Assembly: GCA_963835295.1 (NCBI GenBank)
Contig: CAWIEX010000014.1
Span: forward strand, 620,001 to 684,000
From: JAOPZW01 sp963835295
Lineage (GTDB): Bacteria; Actinomycetota; Thermoleophilia; Solirubrobacterales; Solirubrobacteraceae
Length of the DNA stretch: 64,000 bases
Direction: 5' to 3'
Made by a program: the position numbers and the translations under genes. Below the pieces are notes generated by a model. The model had not been told where the DNA came from. It searched no databases and saw nothing but the letters and a program-made list of their open reading frames with translations. Below, one piece after another: positions 56,851-64,000 of this stretch. Position 1 is the first letter of the stretch; each line of letters begins with the position of its first letter.

Positions 56851-57423
56851 TCAGATGCCGGGCTTCGCGACGCCCTGCTTCGCGGCGCCCTGCTTAGCGC
56901 CCCCGTCGGCGGGCCGCACGTCAGTGCCGCAGTCGCCCTGCTTGGCCGGGCCATCCGACGGTCCTGGGGCCAGGCGCATCTTGCAGTCGCGCAGGACCGC
57001 GTCCACGGCGCTCGAGTCCGCCGAGTCCTCCAGCCAGCGCTTGAAGGCGTCCGGGTCGGTCGGCGCGTCGACGCCGTGGTCGCGGACGCAGGCGATGACG
57101 TCCTTGACGTCGGGCCCCTCTGCGCCGCCGGCGGGCTTGGGCGGCACCTTGGCGTCGCACGCCCCCCTGGCGGCCTTCACGGTGTCGCGATCTGAGGCCT
57201 CCTTCGCCCTCAGCCAGGGCTTGAGCGTCGCCGGGTCCGCCGGCGCGTCGGCCAGCCCATGGCTGCGCAGGCACGAGACGAACGCGCTGAAGCTCGCGGG
57301 GGCCGGTTGCGCCTGTCGGCGCGGCGTCCTCGAGTCTGCCCCGACCGCGGGTAGCGCGACCGCCGCGATCGCCGCCACCGCCGACACGGCGGCCGCGGCC
57401 AGGGTCATGGTGAACCTGCTCAT
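56851..57423 (-). CDS. Secreted protein with two Cys-paired repeats
   Basis: 190 residues. A signal peptide (about 1-29, LAAAAVSAVAAIAAVALPAVGA) precedes two copies of one domain: residues 44-91 with C51 and C89, and 105-149 with C112 and C147; each shares C-[LV]-R-x-H-G, D-A-P-x-D-P and a K-x-W-L motif. The tail is Gly/Lys/Gln-rich (GAKQGAAKQGVAKPG) with a fifth Cys165. No named family recognised. A GGAGAGAG site precedes the ATG. It is divergent from the two-component operon 125 bp away, so it may be its target. Confidence 0.7.
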   Translation of the reverse strand: MSRFTMTLAAAAVSAVAAIAAVALPAVGADSRTPRRQAQPAPASFSAFVSCLRSHGLADAPADPATLKPWLRAKEASDRDTVKAARGACDAKVPPKPAGGAEGPDVKDVIACVRDHGVDAPTDPDAFKRWLEDSADSSAVDAVLRDCKMRLAPGPSDGPAKQGDCGTDVRPADGGAKQGAAKQGVAKPGI

Positions 57424-57547
57424 GCTCTCTCTCCTTGATCGCTGGGCCTCCGAGTGCACCACCCGCGCGTGATCGTGCGCCGAAGAGGCGATGAAGATCC
57501 GAGGAAAACCGCCGCGCGCGGGCGGCGCCTGCGCGACACTGGCGCTC

Positions 57548-58231
57548 GTGAGCACCCCGACCGTCCTGCTCGTCGAGGACGAGCCCGAGATCGTCGGGTT
57601 GCTCACCGACTTCCTGGCCGTCGAGGGCTTCGGCGTCGTCGCGGCCGACGACGCCGGTGCCGCGATCGCTGCGCTCGGGCGCCACGAGGTGGACTGCGTC
57701 CTGCTGGACGTCATGCTGCCGGGCGGCTCGGGCTTCGACGTGTGCCGCCGTATCCGCGAGCGCTCGGACGTGCCGCTGCTGTTCCTCAGCGCCCGCGGCG
57801 AGGACGACGACAAGCTGCGCGGCCTGGCCCTGGGCGCCGATGACTACATCGTCAAGTCGGCCACCCCGGCCGAGGTAGTGGCGCGCGTGAAGGCGGTGCT
57901 GCGCCGCAGCGCCAGCGGGCGCTCGACGAGCCGGCGCCGCTATGGCCGCCTCGAGGTCGACCTTGCGGCGCACGAGATCCTCGCGGACGGGCGGCCCGTC
58001 GCGCTGACCGCGCGCGAGTTCGAGCTGCTGAGGCTGTTCGTCACCCATCCGCGCCAGGTGCTCAGCCGCGAGCAGATCTTCGAGCGCGTGTGGGGCTCGT
58101 GGGGCGACCGCAGCGCCGTCTCGGTGTACATGCGCAAGCTGCGCGACAAGCTCGAGGCCGATCCCCGGCACCCGCGGCTGCTGGTGACCGTGTGGGGCGT
58201 CGGCTATCGCTTCGACCCGCCGGCCGCGTGA
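57548..58231 (+). CDS. OmpR/PhoB-family response regulator
   Basis: 227 residues. Receiver domain with the acidic pair E10/D11, phospho-acceptor Asp54 (LLDVMLPGGSG) and the switch Lys in YIVKSATPAE; a winged-helix DNA-binding domain follows (about 130-225: VALTAREFELLRLFVTHP, SVYMRKLRDKLEADP, VWGVGYRF). GTG start at 57548. Its stop overlaps the kinase ATG (TGATG). Confidence 0.92.
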   Translation: MSTPTVLLVEDEPEIVGLLTDFLAVEGFGVVAADDAGAAIAALGRHEVDCVLLDVMLPGGSGFDVCRRIRERSDVPLLFLSARGEDDDKLRGLALGADDYIVKSATPAEVVARVKAVLRRSASGRSTSRRRYGRLEVDLAAHEILADGRPVALTAREFELLRLFVTHPRQVLSREQIFERVWGSWGDRSAVSVYMRKLRDKLEADPRHPRLLVTVWGVGYRFDPPAA

Positions 58232-59652
58232 TGCGCCGCCCGCTCTCGCTCCACCTCTGGCTCGGGTTCGCGCTCGCCCTGGTGGTGGCGGTCCCGGCGC
58301 TCGGGAGCCTGGCCGCCTGGGCGGCGTCCGGTTCGTGGCAGGCCGGGCGCGAGGCGCATCGCCGCGACCAGGCGGTCGCGGTGCTCCGCACCGCCCAGCT
58401 GGACACTCGCGCCCACCGCGACGCGATTCTGCACGGCCTGGCGGCGCTCGGAGTCGAGGCCCAGCTCGGCCCGACGGGCGCCGAGACTAAGATCGCCGAC
58501 GTCACCGGCCGCAAGGCCGCCGACGCCACCGACCCCAAGCTGGCCGGCGCCACGAAACCCGAGGTCACCGACGCCATGGCGGCCAAGATGGCCCTCGCCG
58601 GCAAGCCCGAGCTGCTGACCGCGGCCTTCACGCAGGGCGACCCCAAGCCGCGCCTCGCCCGTTACCGCCAGATCCCCGTCGCCACGGGCACGGTGGGGGG
58701 CCTGCTGTGGGTGCCGCGCGAGAGCTCGGCCACGCGCTGGGCGATCACGCTCGGCGCCGGCCTGGCCGCGCTGGGCGCCGCGCTCGTCGTCGTCGTGGTG
58801 CTCCTGAGACGGTGGGTGCTGCAGCCTCTGGCGCGGCTGGCCGCCGACGCCGAGCGCATCGCCGGCGGCGAGCTCGACATCGAGCCGCTGCGCACCCGTG
58901 CCCGCGAGGTCGCCCAGGTCGGCGACGCGCTGCACGGCATGGCCGGCGGCCTGCGCGACGCGTTGCGCAGCTCCACGGCCGCCGAGCGCGAGCGCCGCTT
59001 CATGGTCACGGCCATCGCTCACGACCTGCGCACGCCGCTCTTCACCCTGCGCGGCTCGCTCGAGGCGCTCGAGCGCGGCGTCGGCGACGCCGGCTACCTC
59101 CCCCGCGCCCAGGCCAAGGCCGCCCACCTGGATCGCCTCGTCAGCGACCTGTTCACCTTCAGCCGGCTGGAGTACGCGCGCGAGGCGGTGGCCTTCGAGG
59201 AGGTCGACGTCGCGGCGCTCGCGCGGCGCGCCGCCGAGGACGCCGAGCCGCTCGCGGCGGCGCGCGGCTGCGCGCTACACGTCCACGGCGTCGAGAGCGC
59301 GCTCTTCGTGCGCGGCGACGCGGACGCGCTGCTGCGCGTCCTGACCAACCTGCTGGACAACGCGATCTGCCACGGCCACCGCCGCGTCGTCCTCGCCGCC
59401 CACCGCGAGAACGGCGCCGTGCGCCTCGAGGTCGCCGACGACGGCCCGGGCTTCGCGCCCGAGGATCTCGACCACGTCTTCGAGCCGCTCTTCCGCTCCG
59501 ACCGCGCGCGGCCGGGGCGCACAGGGGGCACCGGCCTGGGCCTCGCGATCGCCCGCCGGCTGGCGCGCGCGCACGGAGGCGACGTCGCGGCCGCCAACGG
59601 CTCGGGCGGCGGAGCCCGCGCGACCCTGACGCTGCCTGCCGCCCAGCCCTAG
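58231..59652 (+). CDS. Membrane sensor histidine kinase with octapeptide-repeat sensor region
   Basis: 473 residues: membrane helix (about 10-32), an extracytoplasmic region (33-168) that contains five octapeptide repeats (87-126), a second helix (169-192), HAMP (about 193-250), HisKA with His264 in AIAHDLRTPLFTLRGS and HATPase with NLLDNAICHGH, VADDGPGFAPEDL and GTGLGLAIARRL. Partner of the response regulator just upstream (1-nt overlap). The stimulus is unknown. Its stop overlaps the convergent ABC gene at CTAG. Confidence 0.9.
   Translation: MRRPLSLHLWLGFALALVVAVPALGSLAAWAASGSWQAGREAHRRDQAVAVLRTAQLDTRAHRDAILHGLAALGVEAQLGPTGAETKIADVTGRKAADATDPKLAGATKPEVTDAMAAKMALAGKPELLTAAFTQGDPKPRLARYRQIPVATGTVGGLLWVPRESSATRWAITLGAGLAALGAALVVVVVLLRRWVLQPLARLAADAERIAGGELDIEPLRTRAREVAQVGDALHGMAGGLRDALRSSTAAERERRFMVTAIAHDLRTPLFTLRGSLEALERGVGDAGYLPRAQAKAAHLDRLVSDLFTFSRLEYAREAVAFEEVDVAALARRAAEDAEPLAAARGCALHVHGVESALFVRGDADALLRVLTNLLDNAICHGHRRVVLAAHRENGAVRLEVADDGPGFAPEDLDHVFEPLFRSDRARPGRTGGTGLGLAIARRLARAHGGDVAAANGSGGGARATLTLPAAQP
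58489..58608 (+). repeat. Five 24-nt repeats coding octapeptides in the kinase sensor domain
   Basis: Units at 58489, 58513, 58537, 58561 and 58585, coding KIADVTGR, KAADATDP, KLAGATKP, EVTDAMAA and KMALAGKP; rough consensus K-x-A-D-A-T-x-P. Divergent copies imply an old expansion. Confidence 0.75.
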
Positions 59653-60866
59653 GCCGGAGCGTGGGTGGGGTCGGCGGAGGTGTCGGGGGCCCGCGTCAGC
59701 GAGGCGCCGTCGGCGGGGTCGAAGACGTGCAGCTTGGTCACGTCGAGCCACAACTTGCTGCGCTGGCCGGCCTTGACGGTGCTGTTGGCGTCGACGCGGG
59801 CGACCGCATGGCCGCTGGCGCTACCGGGCACGTCCGAGGTCCCGGCGTCCTCCTGGAGCTCGCGCAGCTCGTCGGCATCGATGGCGTCGCCCCCCTCGAA
59901 GTCGAAGTGGGCGTAGATCTCCGAGCCCATCGACTCGGTGAGCTCGATCGGCGCCTCGAAGGTCCAGCCCACGTGGCCCTCGGGAGCGAACTGCGCATCC
60001 TCGAAGTCCTCTGGGCGGATGCCGATGATGACCGAGCGCGCGCCCGACCCGTGGCTCTCCAGGCGCCGGCGCAGCTGGTCGTCGAGCGGGATCGCGCCCA
60101 TCGGCGTCTTGATCGAGTCGCTCTCCAGCGCGCCCGAGAAGAAGTTCATGGCCGGCGAGCCGATGAAGCCCGCGACGAAGAGGTTCTTTGGGTCCTCGTA
60201 GAGCTCCTTCGGCGCCGCGACCTGCTGCAGGATGCCGGCGCGCATGACCGCCACGCGGTGCCCGAGGGTCATGGCCTCGGTCTGGTCGTGGGTCACGTAG
60301 ACGGTGGTCGTCTCCAGGCGCTGCTGCAGGCGCGAGACGGCGGCGCGCATCTCGACGCGCAGCTTGGCGTCGAGGTTGGAGAGCGGCTCGTCCATGAGGA
60401 AGGCCTTTGGCTCGCGCACGATCGCGCGGCCCATGGCCACGCGCTGGCGCTGGCCGCCGGAGAGGTTGGCCGGCTTGCGGTCGAGGTGCTGCTCGAGATC
60501 GAGGACCTTGGCCGCCTCGCTCACGCGGCGGTTGATCTCGTCGGGCTTCTCCTTGCGCAGCTTCAGCGCGAAGCCCATGTTGTCGCGCACGCTCATGTGC
60601 GGGTACAGGGCGTAGTTCTGGAAGACCATCGCAATGTCGCGATCCTTGGGCGCGAGGTCGTTGACGACTTCCCCACCGATCTTCAGGTCGCCCTCCGAGA
60701 TGTCCTCGAGCCCGGCGATCATGCGCAGCGCCGTCGACTTCCCGCACCCTGAAGGCCCGACGAGCACCAGGAGCTCGCCGTCCATGATCTCCAGGTTCAT
60801 GTGCTTGACGGCTTCGAAGCCGTCGGGGTAGCGCTTGACGACGTCGTCGAACTCGATCTCGGCCAT
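59649..60866 (-). CDS. MalK/UgpC-type ABC transporter ATPase
   Basis: 405 residues of the CUT1 carbohydrate-uptake ATPase group. Walker A GPSGCGKST at 37-45, Q-loop VFQNYALYPHMSV, signature LSGGQ at 135-139, Walker B FLMDEPLSNLD and the switch His in YVTHDQTEAMTLG, then a C-terminal OB-fold regulatory domain with GIRPEDFED. No permease or binding protein is nearby; shared ATPases of this kind (MsmK-like) can energise several sugar importers. AGGGGACTGGAT precedes the ATG. Confidence 0.9.
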   Translation of the reverse strand: MAEIEFDDVVKRYPDGFEAVKHMNLEIMDGELLVLVGPSGCGKSTALRMIAGLEDISEGDLKIGGEVVNDLAPKDRDIAMVFQNYALYPHMSVRDNMGFALKLRKEKPDEINRRVSEAAKVLDLEQHLDRKPANLSGGQRQRVAMGRAIVREPKAFLMDEPLSNLDAKLRVEMRAAVSRLQQRLETTTVYVTHDQTEAMTLGHRVAVMRAGILQQVAAPKELYEDPKNLFVAGFIGSPAMNFFSGALESDSIKTPMGAIPLDDQLRRRLESHGSGARSVIIGIRPEDFEDAQFAPEGHVGWTFEAPIELTESMGSEIYAHFDFEGGDAIDADELRELQEDAGTSDVPGSASGHAVARVDANSTVKAGQRSKLWLDVTKLHVFDPADGASLTRAPDTSADPTHAPA

Positions 60867-60949
60867 ATCCAGTCCCCTCTCCCTTGTCTCCTCTTGGCGG
60901 CGTGCTTACCCGCGTGAACTGGCAGTGAACCAGGCGCGGCGGCCGGGTG

Positions 60950-62527
60950 CTAGCCCAGCGCGACCGCGCGCCCGGCAACGAACCCGTCCAGGCTGACGAT
61001 CTGCTCGACGACCGCGTCGGGGACCGGCTCGTCGGTGGTGACGATCATGACGGCGAGGTCCACGTCGCCGTCCTCGGGCACGTGGCCGACCGCCGCCGAG
61101 GAGATGTTGATGCCGTTCTCGCCGAAGCACGTCCCGACGCGCCCGATCATGCCGGGCACGTCGCGGTAGCGGAACAGCGCGATGTGGTCCTGGAGCTGGA
61201 GGTTGAAGCGGTGCCCCCAGGCCTCGAGCAGGTGCGGGCGATGGCGGCGGCCGAGGGTCGTGCCCACCACGCGCACGCGCTGGTCGCCGCTGGCCAGGCT
61301 CACGCGCACGAGGTCGGCGAAGTCGCGCGCCTGGGTGCCGCGCGTCTCGGTCAGCACGATGCCGCGCTCCTCGGCCAGCGAGGGCGCGTTGACCGCGTTG
61401 ACGTCCTCCTCGGTGTGACCGGTGAGCACGCCGAGCAGGACCTCGACCGCGAGCGGGCGGGTGTCGCGCTCGGCGATGCGCCCGAGCAGCTCGACGTCGA
61501 CGCGGTCGACGCTCGACCCCTCGCCGAGGGCCATGGCCAGCCGCCCGAGCTGGCGCGAGAGCGGCAGGAAGGGACCCAGGACCTCCATGTCCTCGGCCGC
61601 CACGGCCGGGACGTTGACCGCGCTCGAGACCACGCCGCCGGTGAGCGCCGCGACGACCTGCTCGGCGGCCTGGAAGCCCGCGCGATCGGTGGCCTCGGCG
61701 GTCGACGCGCCCAGGTGCGGCGTGACGATGACGTTGGGGCGCCCGAAGAGCGAGTGCTCGGTGATCGGCTCGGTGCGGAAGACGTCGAGCGCCGCGCCGC
61801 CGACTTTGCCCGAGTCCAGGGCGGCCTCGAGGTCCTCGTCGACGATCAGCGGCCCGCGGGCGACGTTGAGCACGCGCACGCCGTCCTTGCACTTGGCCAG
61901 CGCCTCGGCGTCGAGCCAGCCCTCGGTCTCCGGGGTCTTCGGCAGGTGCAGGGTCAGGAAGTCGGCCTGCGCGTAGACCTCGTCGGAGGACTCGGCCTTC
62001 TCGACGCCGAGGTCGCGATAGCGCTCGGCGCCGACGAAGGGGTCGAAGGCGATGACGCGCATCCCGAAGCCCTGGGCGCGATGGGCCACGAGCTGGCCGA
62101 TGCGCCCGAAGCCGAGGATCCCGAGCGTCTTGTCGAGCAGCTCGACGCCGGAGAACTGCGAGCGCTCCCATCGGCCGGCGATGAGGCTCGCGTGCGCCTG
62201 GGGCACGTTGCGGGCCAGCGCCAGCAGCAGCGCCATCGTGTGCTCGGCGGCGGTGACGACGTTGGACTGCGGCGCGTTGGCGACGACGATGCCGCGCTTG
62301 GTCGCGGCGGGGACGTCGACGTTGTCGACGCCCACCCCGGCGCGGCCGATGGCCTTCAGCCGCGTCGCACGGTCGATGACGTCGGCCGTGACCTTCGTCG
62401 CCGAGCGGATGAGGATCCCGTCGTACTCCTCGATGCGGTCGAGGTGGTCGCCCTCGTCGACGTCGAAGTGCTCGCGCAGCAGCGCCACGCCGGAGGCGCC
62501 GATCTTCTCGGCGACGAGGACGCGCAT
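60950..62527 (-). CDS. serA: D-3-phosphoglycerate dehydrogenase
   Basis: First step of serine synthesis. 525 residues, the long actinobacterial form: substrate domain, NAD domain with LGFGRIGQLVAHRA, VLNVARGPLIVDEDLEAAL and TPHLGASTAEATDRAG, an intervening domain, and a C-terminal ACT domain (about 450-525, GMIGRVGTCFGENGINISS) for serine feedback. The ATG overlaps the serC stop (TGATG), so serC-serA form one unit. Confidence 0.94.
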   Translation of the reverse strand: MRVLVAEKIGASGVALLREHFDVDEGDHLDRIEEYDGILIRSATKVTADVIDRATRLKAIGRAGVGVDNVDVPAATKRGIVVANAPQSNVVTAAEHTMALLLALARNVPQAHASLIAGRWERSQFSGVELLDKTLGILGFGRIGQLVAHRAQGFGMRVIAFDPFVGAERYRDLGVEKAESSDEVYAQADFLTLHLPKTPETEGWLDAEALAKCKDGVRVLNVARGPLIVDEDLEAALDSGKVGGAALDVFRTEPITEHSLFGRPNVIVTPHLGASTAEATDRAGFQAAEQVVAALTGGVVSSAVNVPAVAAEDMEVLGPFLPLSRQLGRLAMALGEGSSVDRVDVELLGRIAERDTRPLAVEVLLGVLTGHTEEDVNAVNAPSLAEERGIVLTETRGTQARDFADLVRVSLASGDQRVRVVGTTLGRRHRPHLLEAWGHRFNLQLQDHIALFRYRDVPGMIGRVGTCFGENGINISSAAVGHVPEDGDVDLAVMIVTTDEPVPDAVVEQIVSLDGFVAGRAVALG

Positions 62528-63654
62528 CAGTCCCCCAGCCGGTCGACGACCCAGTCGATGCAGGTCGTGAGCGCCTGCACGTCGGCCAGGTCGATCGCCG
62601 GGAAGAGCCCGATGCGCAGCTGGTTGCGCCCCAGCTTGCGGTAGGGCTCGGTGTCGACGATCCCGTTGGCGCGCAGGATGGCGGCCACCGCGGCGGCGTC
62701 GACCTCGTCGGCGAAGTCGATCGTGCCCACCACCAGCGAGCGCTTGGCCGGGTCGCTGACGAACGGCGTGGCGAACTCGCTGTCCTGCGCCCAGCCGTAG
62801 AGGTGGCCCGAGTTCGCGCGCGTGCGCTCCACGCAGCCGTCGAGCCCGCCGAGCCCGAGCATCCAGGTGAGCTGGTCGGCCAGCAGGAAGAGCGTCGCCA
62901 CCGCGGGCGTGTTGTAGGTCTGGTCCTTGCGCGAGTTGTCCAGGGCGGTGGCCAGCGAGAGCGACTCGGGGATCCAGCGATCGGTCGCCGCCAGCTCGCC
63001 GATGCGCTCGAGGGCCGCGGGGCTGAGCAGGGCCAGCCACAGCCCGCCGTCCGACGCGAACGACTTCTGGGGCGCGAAGTAGTAGGCGTCCGCCTGCGCG
63101 ACGTCGACCGGCAGGCCGCCGGCGCCGGAGGTCGCGTCGATGAGGACGAGGGCGTCGCCCCCCGGCCGGCGCACGGGGACCATGGCGCCCGTCGAGGTCT
63201 CGTTGTGCGCCCAGGCGACGGCGTCGGCGCTTGGGTCGCTGGTCGGCTCGGGCGCGTCGCCGGGCTCGGCGCCGACGACGATCGGGTCCGCCAGGAAGGG
63301 CGCGCCCTTCGTGACCGACGCGAACTTCTGCGAGAACTCGCCGAAGGTCAGGTGCAGGGCGCGCTCGCGGACGAGCCCGGCGGCGGCGGCGTCCCAGAAG
63401 GCGGTCGTGCCGCCGTTGCCGAGGACGACCTCGTAGCCGTCGGGCAGCGCGAAGAGCTCGGCCAGGCCGGCGCGCACGCGGCCCACGAGCTGCTTGACCG
63501 GCGCCTGGCGATGCGAGGTGCCCATCAGGGCCGAGCCCGCGCCCGCGAGGTGGGCGAGCTGCTCGGGGCGGACCTTCGACGGCCCGCAGCCGAAGCGCCC
63601 GTCGGCGGGCTTGATGGCAGCGGGAATCTGGAGAGCGGTGGTGGTGGCGTTCAC
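62527..63654 (-). CDS. serC: Phosphoserine aminotransferase
   Basis: Second step of serine synthesis, transaminating phosphohydroxypyruvate. 375 residues, PLP fold-type I, of the actinobacterial SerC branch: RFGCGPSKVRPEQL, GTSHRQAPVK, HNETSTGAMVPV and Lys197 in FAPQKSFASDGG. GTG start at 63654; TACGGT (complement of 63664-63669) 9 nt upstream suggests leaderless expression. Confidence 0.94.
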   Translation of the reverse strand: MNATTTALQIPAAIKPADGRFGCGPSKVRPEQLAHLAGAGSALMGTSHRQAPVKQLVGRVRAGLAELFALPDGYEVVLGNGGTTAFWDAAAAGLVRERALHLTFGEFSQKFASVTKGAPFLADPIVVGAEPGDAPEPTSDPSADAVAWAHNETSTGAMVPVRRPGGDALVLIDATSGAGGLPVDVAQADAYYFAPQKSFASDGGLWLALLSPAALERIGELAATDRWIPESLSLATALDNSRKDQTYNTPAVATLFLLADQLTWMLGLGGLDGCVERTRANSGHLYGWAQDSEFATPFVSDPAKRSLVVGTIDFADEVDAAAVAAILRANGIVDTEPYRKLGRNQLRIGLFPAIDLADVQALTTCIDWVVDRLGD

Positions 63655-63663
63655 GGGCGATGC

Positions 63664-63669
63664 ACCGTA
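63664..63669 (-). promoter_or_regulatory. TACGGT, putative -10 of serC-serA
   Basis: TANNNT hexamer on the minus strand ending 9 nt before the serC GTG. Confidence 0.4.
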
Positions 63670-63700
63670 GCGAACGCGCCGGGCCTCGCCCCGGGCGAGG

Positions 63701-64000
63701 CTAGGAGCCCGCCAGGACCAGGCGGATGACGTCGAAGTGCACCCCGCCGTCGGTGCGGTGCTCGACCTTGGTGGTGGTCGAGTACTCGCCCGTGGCGAAG
63801 AGGGCGATCCAGATCCCGGCGGCGATCACGCTGAGGATCAGGCCGACGATGGCGATGATGACCGCGACGTTGGCCTGGTCGCGGCCGTTCGACGCCCGCT
63901 TGGCCCGGCTGCCCAGGACCCAGCCGACGATCGAGGCCGGAAGGGTCAGGAAGAAGAGCAGCCCCGCGCTGAAGACGAGCAGGCCGAGGCCGCCCGAGCC
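63701..64000 (-). CDS. C-terminal part of a small membrane protein (DUF4190-like)
   Basis: An open frame enters from the window edge and ends at TAG 63701; 99 residues are visible. Two hydrophobic segments, GLLVFSAGLLFFLTLPASIV and VAVIIAIVGLILSVIAAGIW, are joined by the basic loop GSRAKRASNGRDQAN, followed by a short soluble tail (STTTKVEHRTDGGVHF). This pattern of paired helices with G-W-x-L-G and a basic loop is like DUF4190 proteins. Upstream part missing; function unknown. Confidence 0.65.
   Translation of the reverse strand, partial: GSGGLGLLVFSAGLLFFLTLPASIVGWVLGSRAKRASNGRDQANVAVIIAIVGLILSVIAAGIWIALFATGEYSTTTKVEHRTDGGVHFDVIRLVLAGS

Noticed and set aside
59649..60866. Complete sugar ABC importer
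   Set aside because: Only the ATPase is present; neighbours on both sides are a kinase and serA.

Overview
This is a chromosomal window of very high G+C DNA from an actinobacterium. The best fit is the class Thermoleophilia (Solirubrobacterales-like). I base that on the protein families, on two cell-division/translation clusters in actinobacterial order, on a MurA with Asp in place of the catalytic Cys, and on many operon heads that sit 6-9 nt behind a TANNNT hexamer with no Shine-Dalgarno sequence (leaderless style). The placement is inference: I could not search the 16S gene. I see no phage, insertion sequence, CRISPR array or tRNA gene. This is mostly core genome.

Layout. (1) 1-3.9 kb, minus strand: rpsB-tsf-pyrH-frr-uppS plus the first codons of a following gene, all with stop/start overlaps. 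S2 carries a tail of about 155 residues. (2) 4-13.8 kb: a methyltransferase, then the division/envelope cluster cca-(lipocalin-like)-pgeF-yggS-sepF-proC-yggT-lspA-rluD, a membrane-anchored PQQ-like propeller protein, and a membrane protein with a Thr/Pro/Gln tail. (3) 13.8-23.4 kb: histidine synthesis as murA-hisZ-hisG-hisD-hisB-hisH-hisA-methyltransferase, with hisF apart beside a class I/II aminotransferase. hisC, hisI and hisE are not here. hisD carries a one-base frameshift. (4) 23.4-28.1 kb: HD hydrolase, MFS transporter, a double zinc-knuckle protein, an isocitrate-dehydrogenase-like enzyme, a possible SOS-box-associated small ORF and a GNAT acetyltransferase. (5) 28.3-33.7 kb: one rRNA operon on the minus strand (16S-23S-5S) with no tRNA in the spacer and clear processing stems.

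(6) 33.7-47.2 kb: YjbQ, tyrS, a class A penicillin-binding protein, then leuB-ilvE-cimA-(DegT aminotransferase)-(membrane protein)-argH-mpg, and a GAF histidine kinase with a lone DppB-type permease. (7) 47.2-53.8 kb: XRE/cupin regulator-leuC-leuD (leuD frameshifted), a patatin, and leuA-M20 peptidase preceded by a 17-codon leucine-rich leader peptide. (8) 53.8-64 kb: universal stress protein with an APC permease, a ParB-fold protein, a secreted two-repeat Cys protein divergent from a two-component system, an orphan MalK-type ATPase, serA-serC and a partial membrane protein.

The genes together support translation, peptidoglycan precursor supply, division and amino-acid synthesis (His, Leu, Ile through citramalate, Arg, Ser, Pro). 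The least explained items are: a 52-nt cruciform sequence present twice, in opposite orientation, each time between convergent genes; an octapeptide repeat in a kinase sensor domain; a 37-nt palindrome; an SOS-box-like site overlapping the start of a candidate leaderless gene; and the leu leader peptide.
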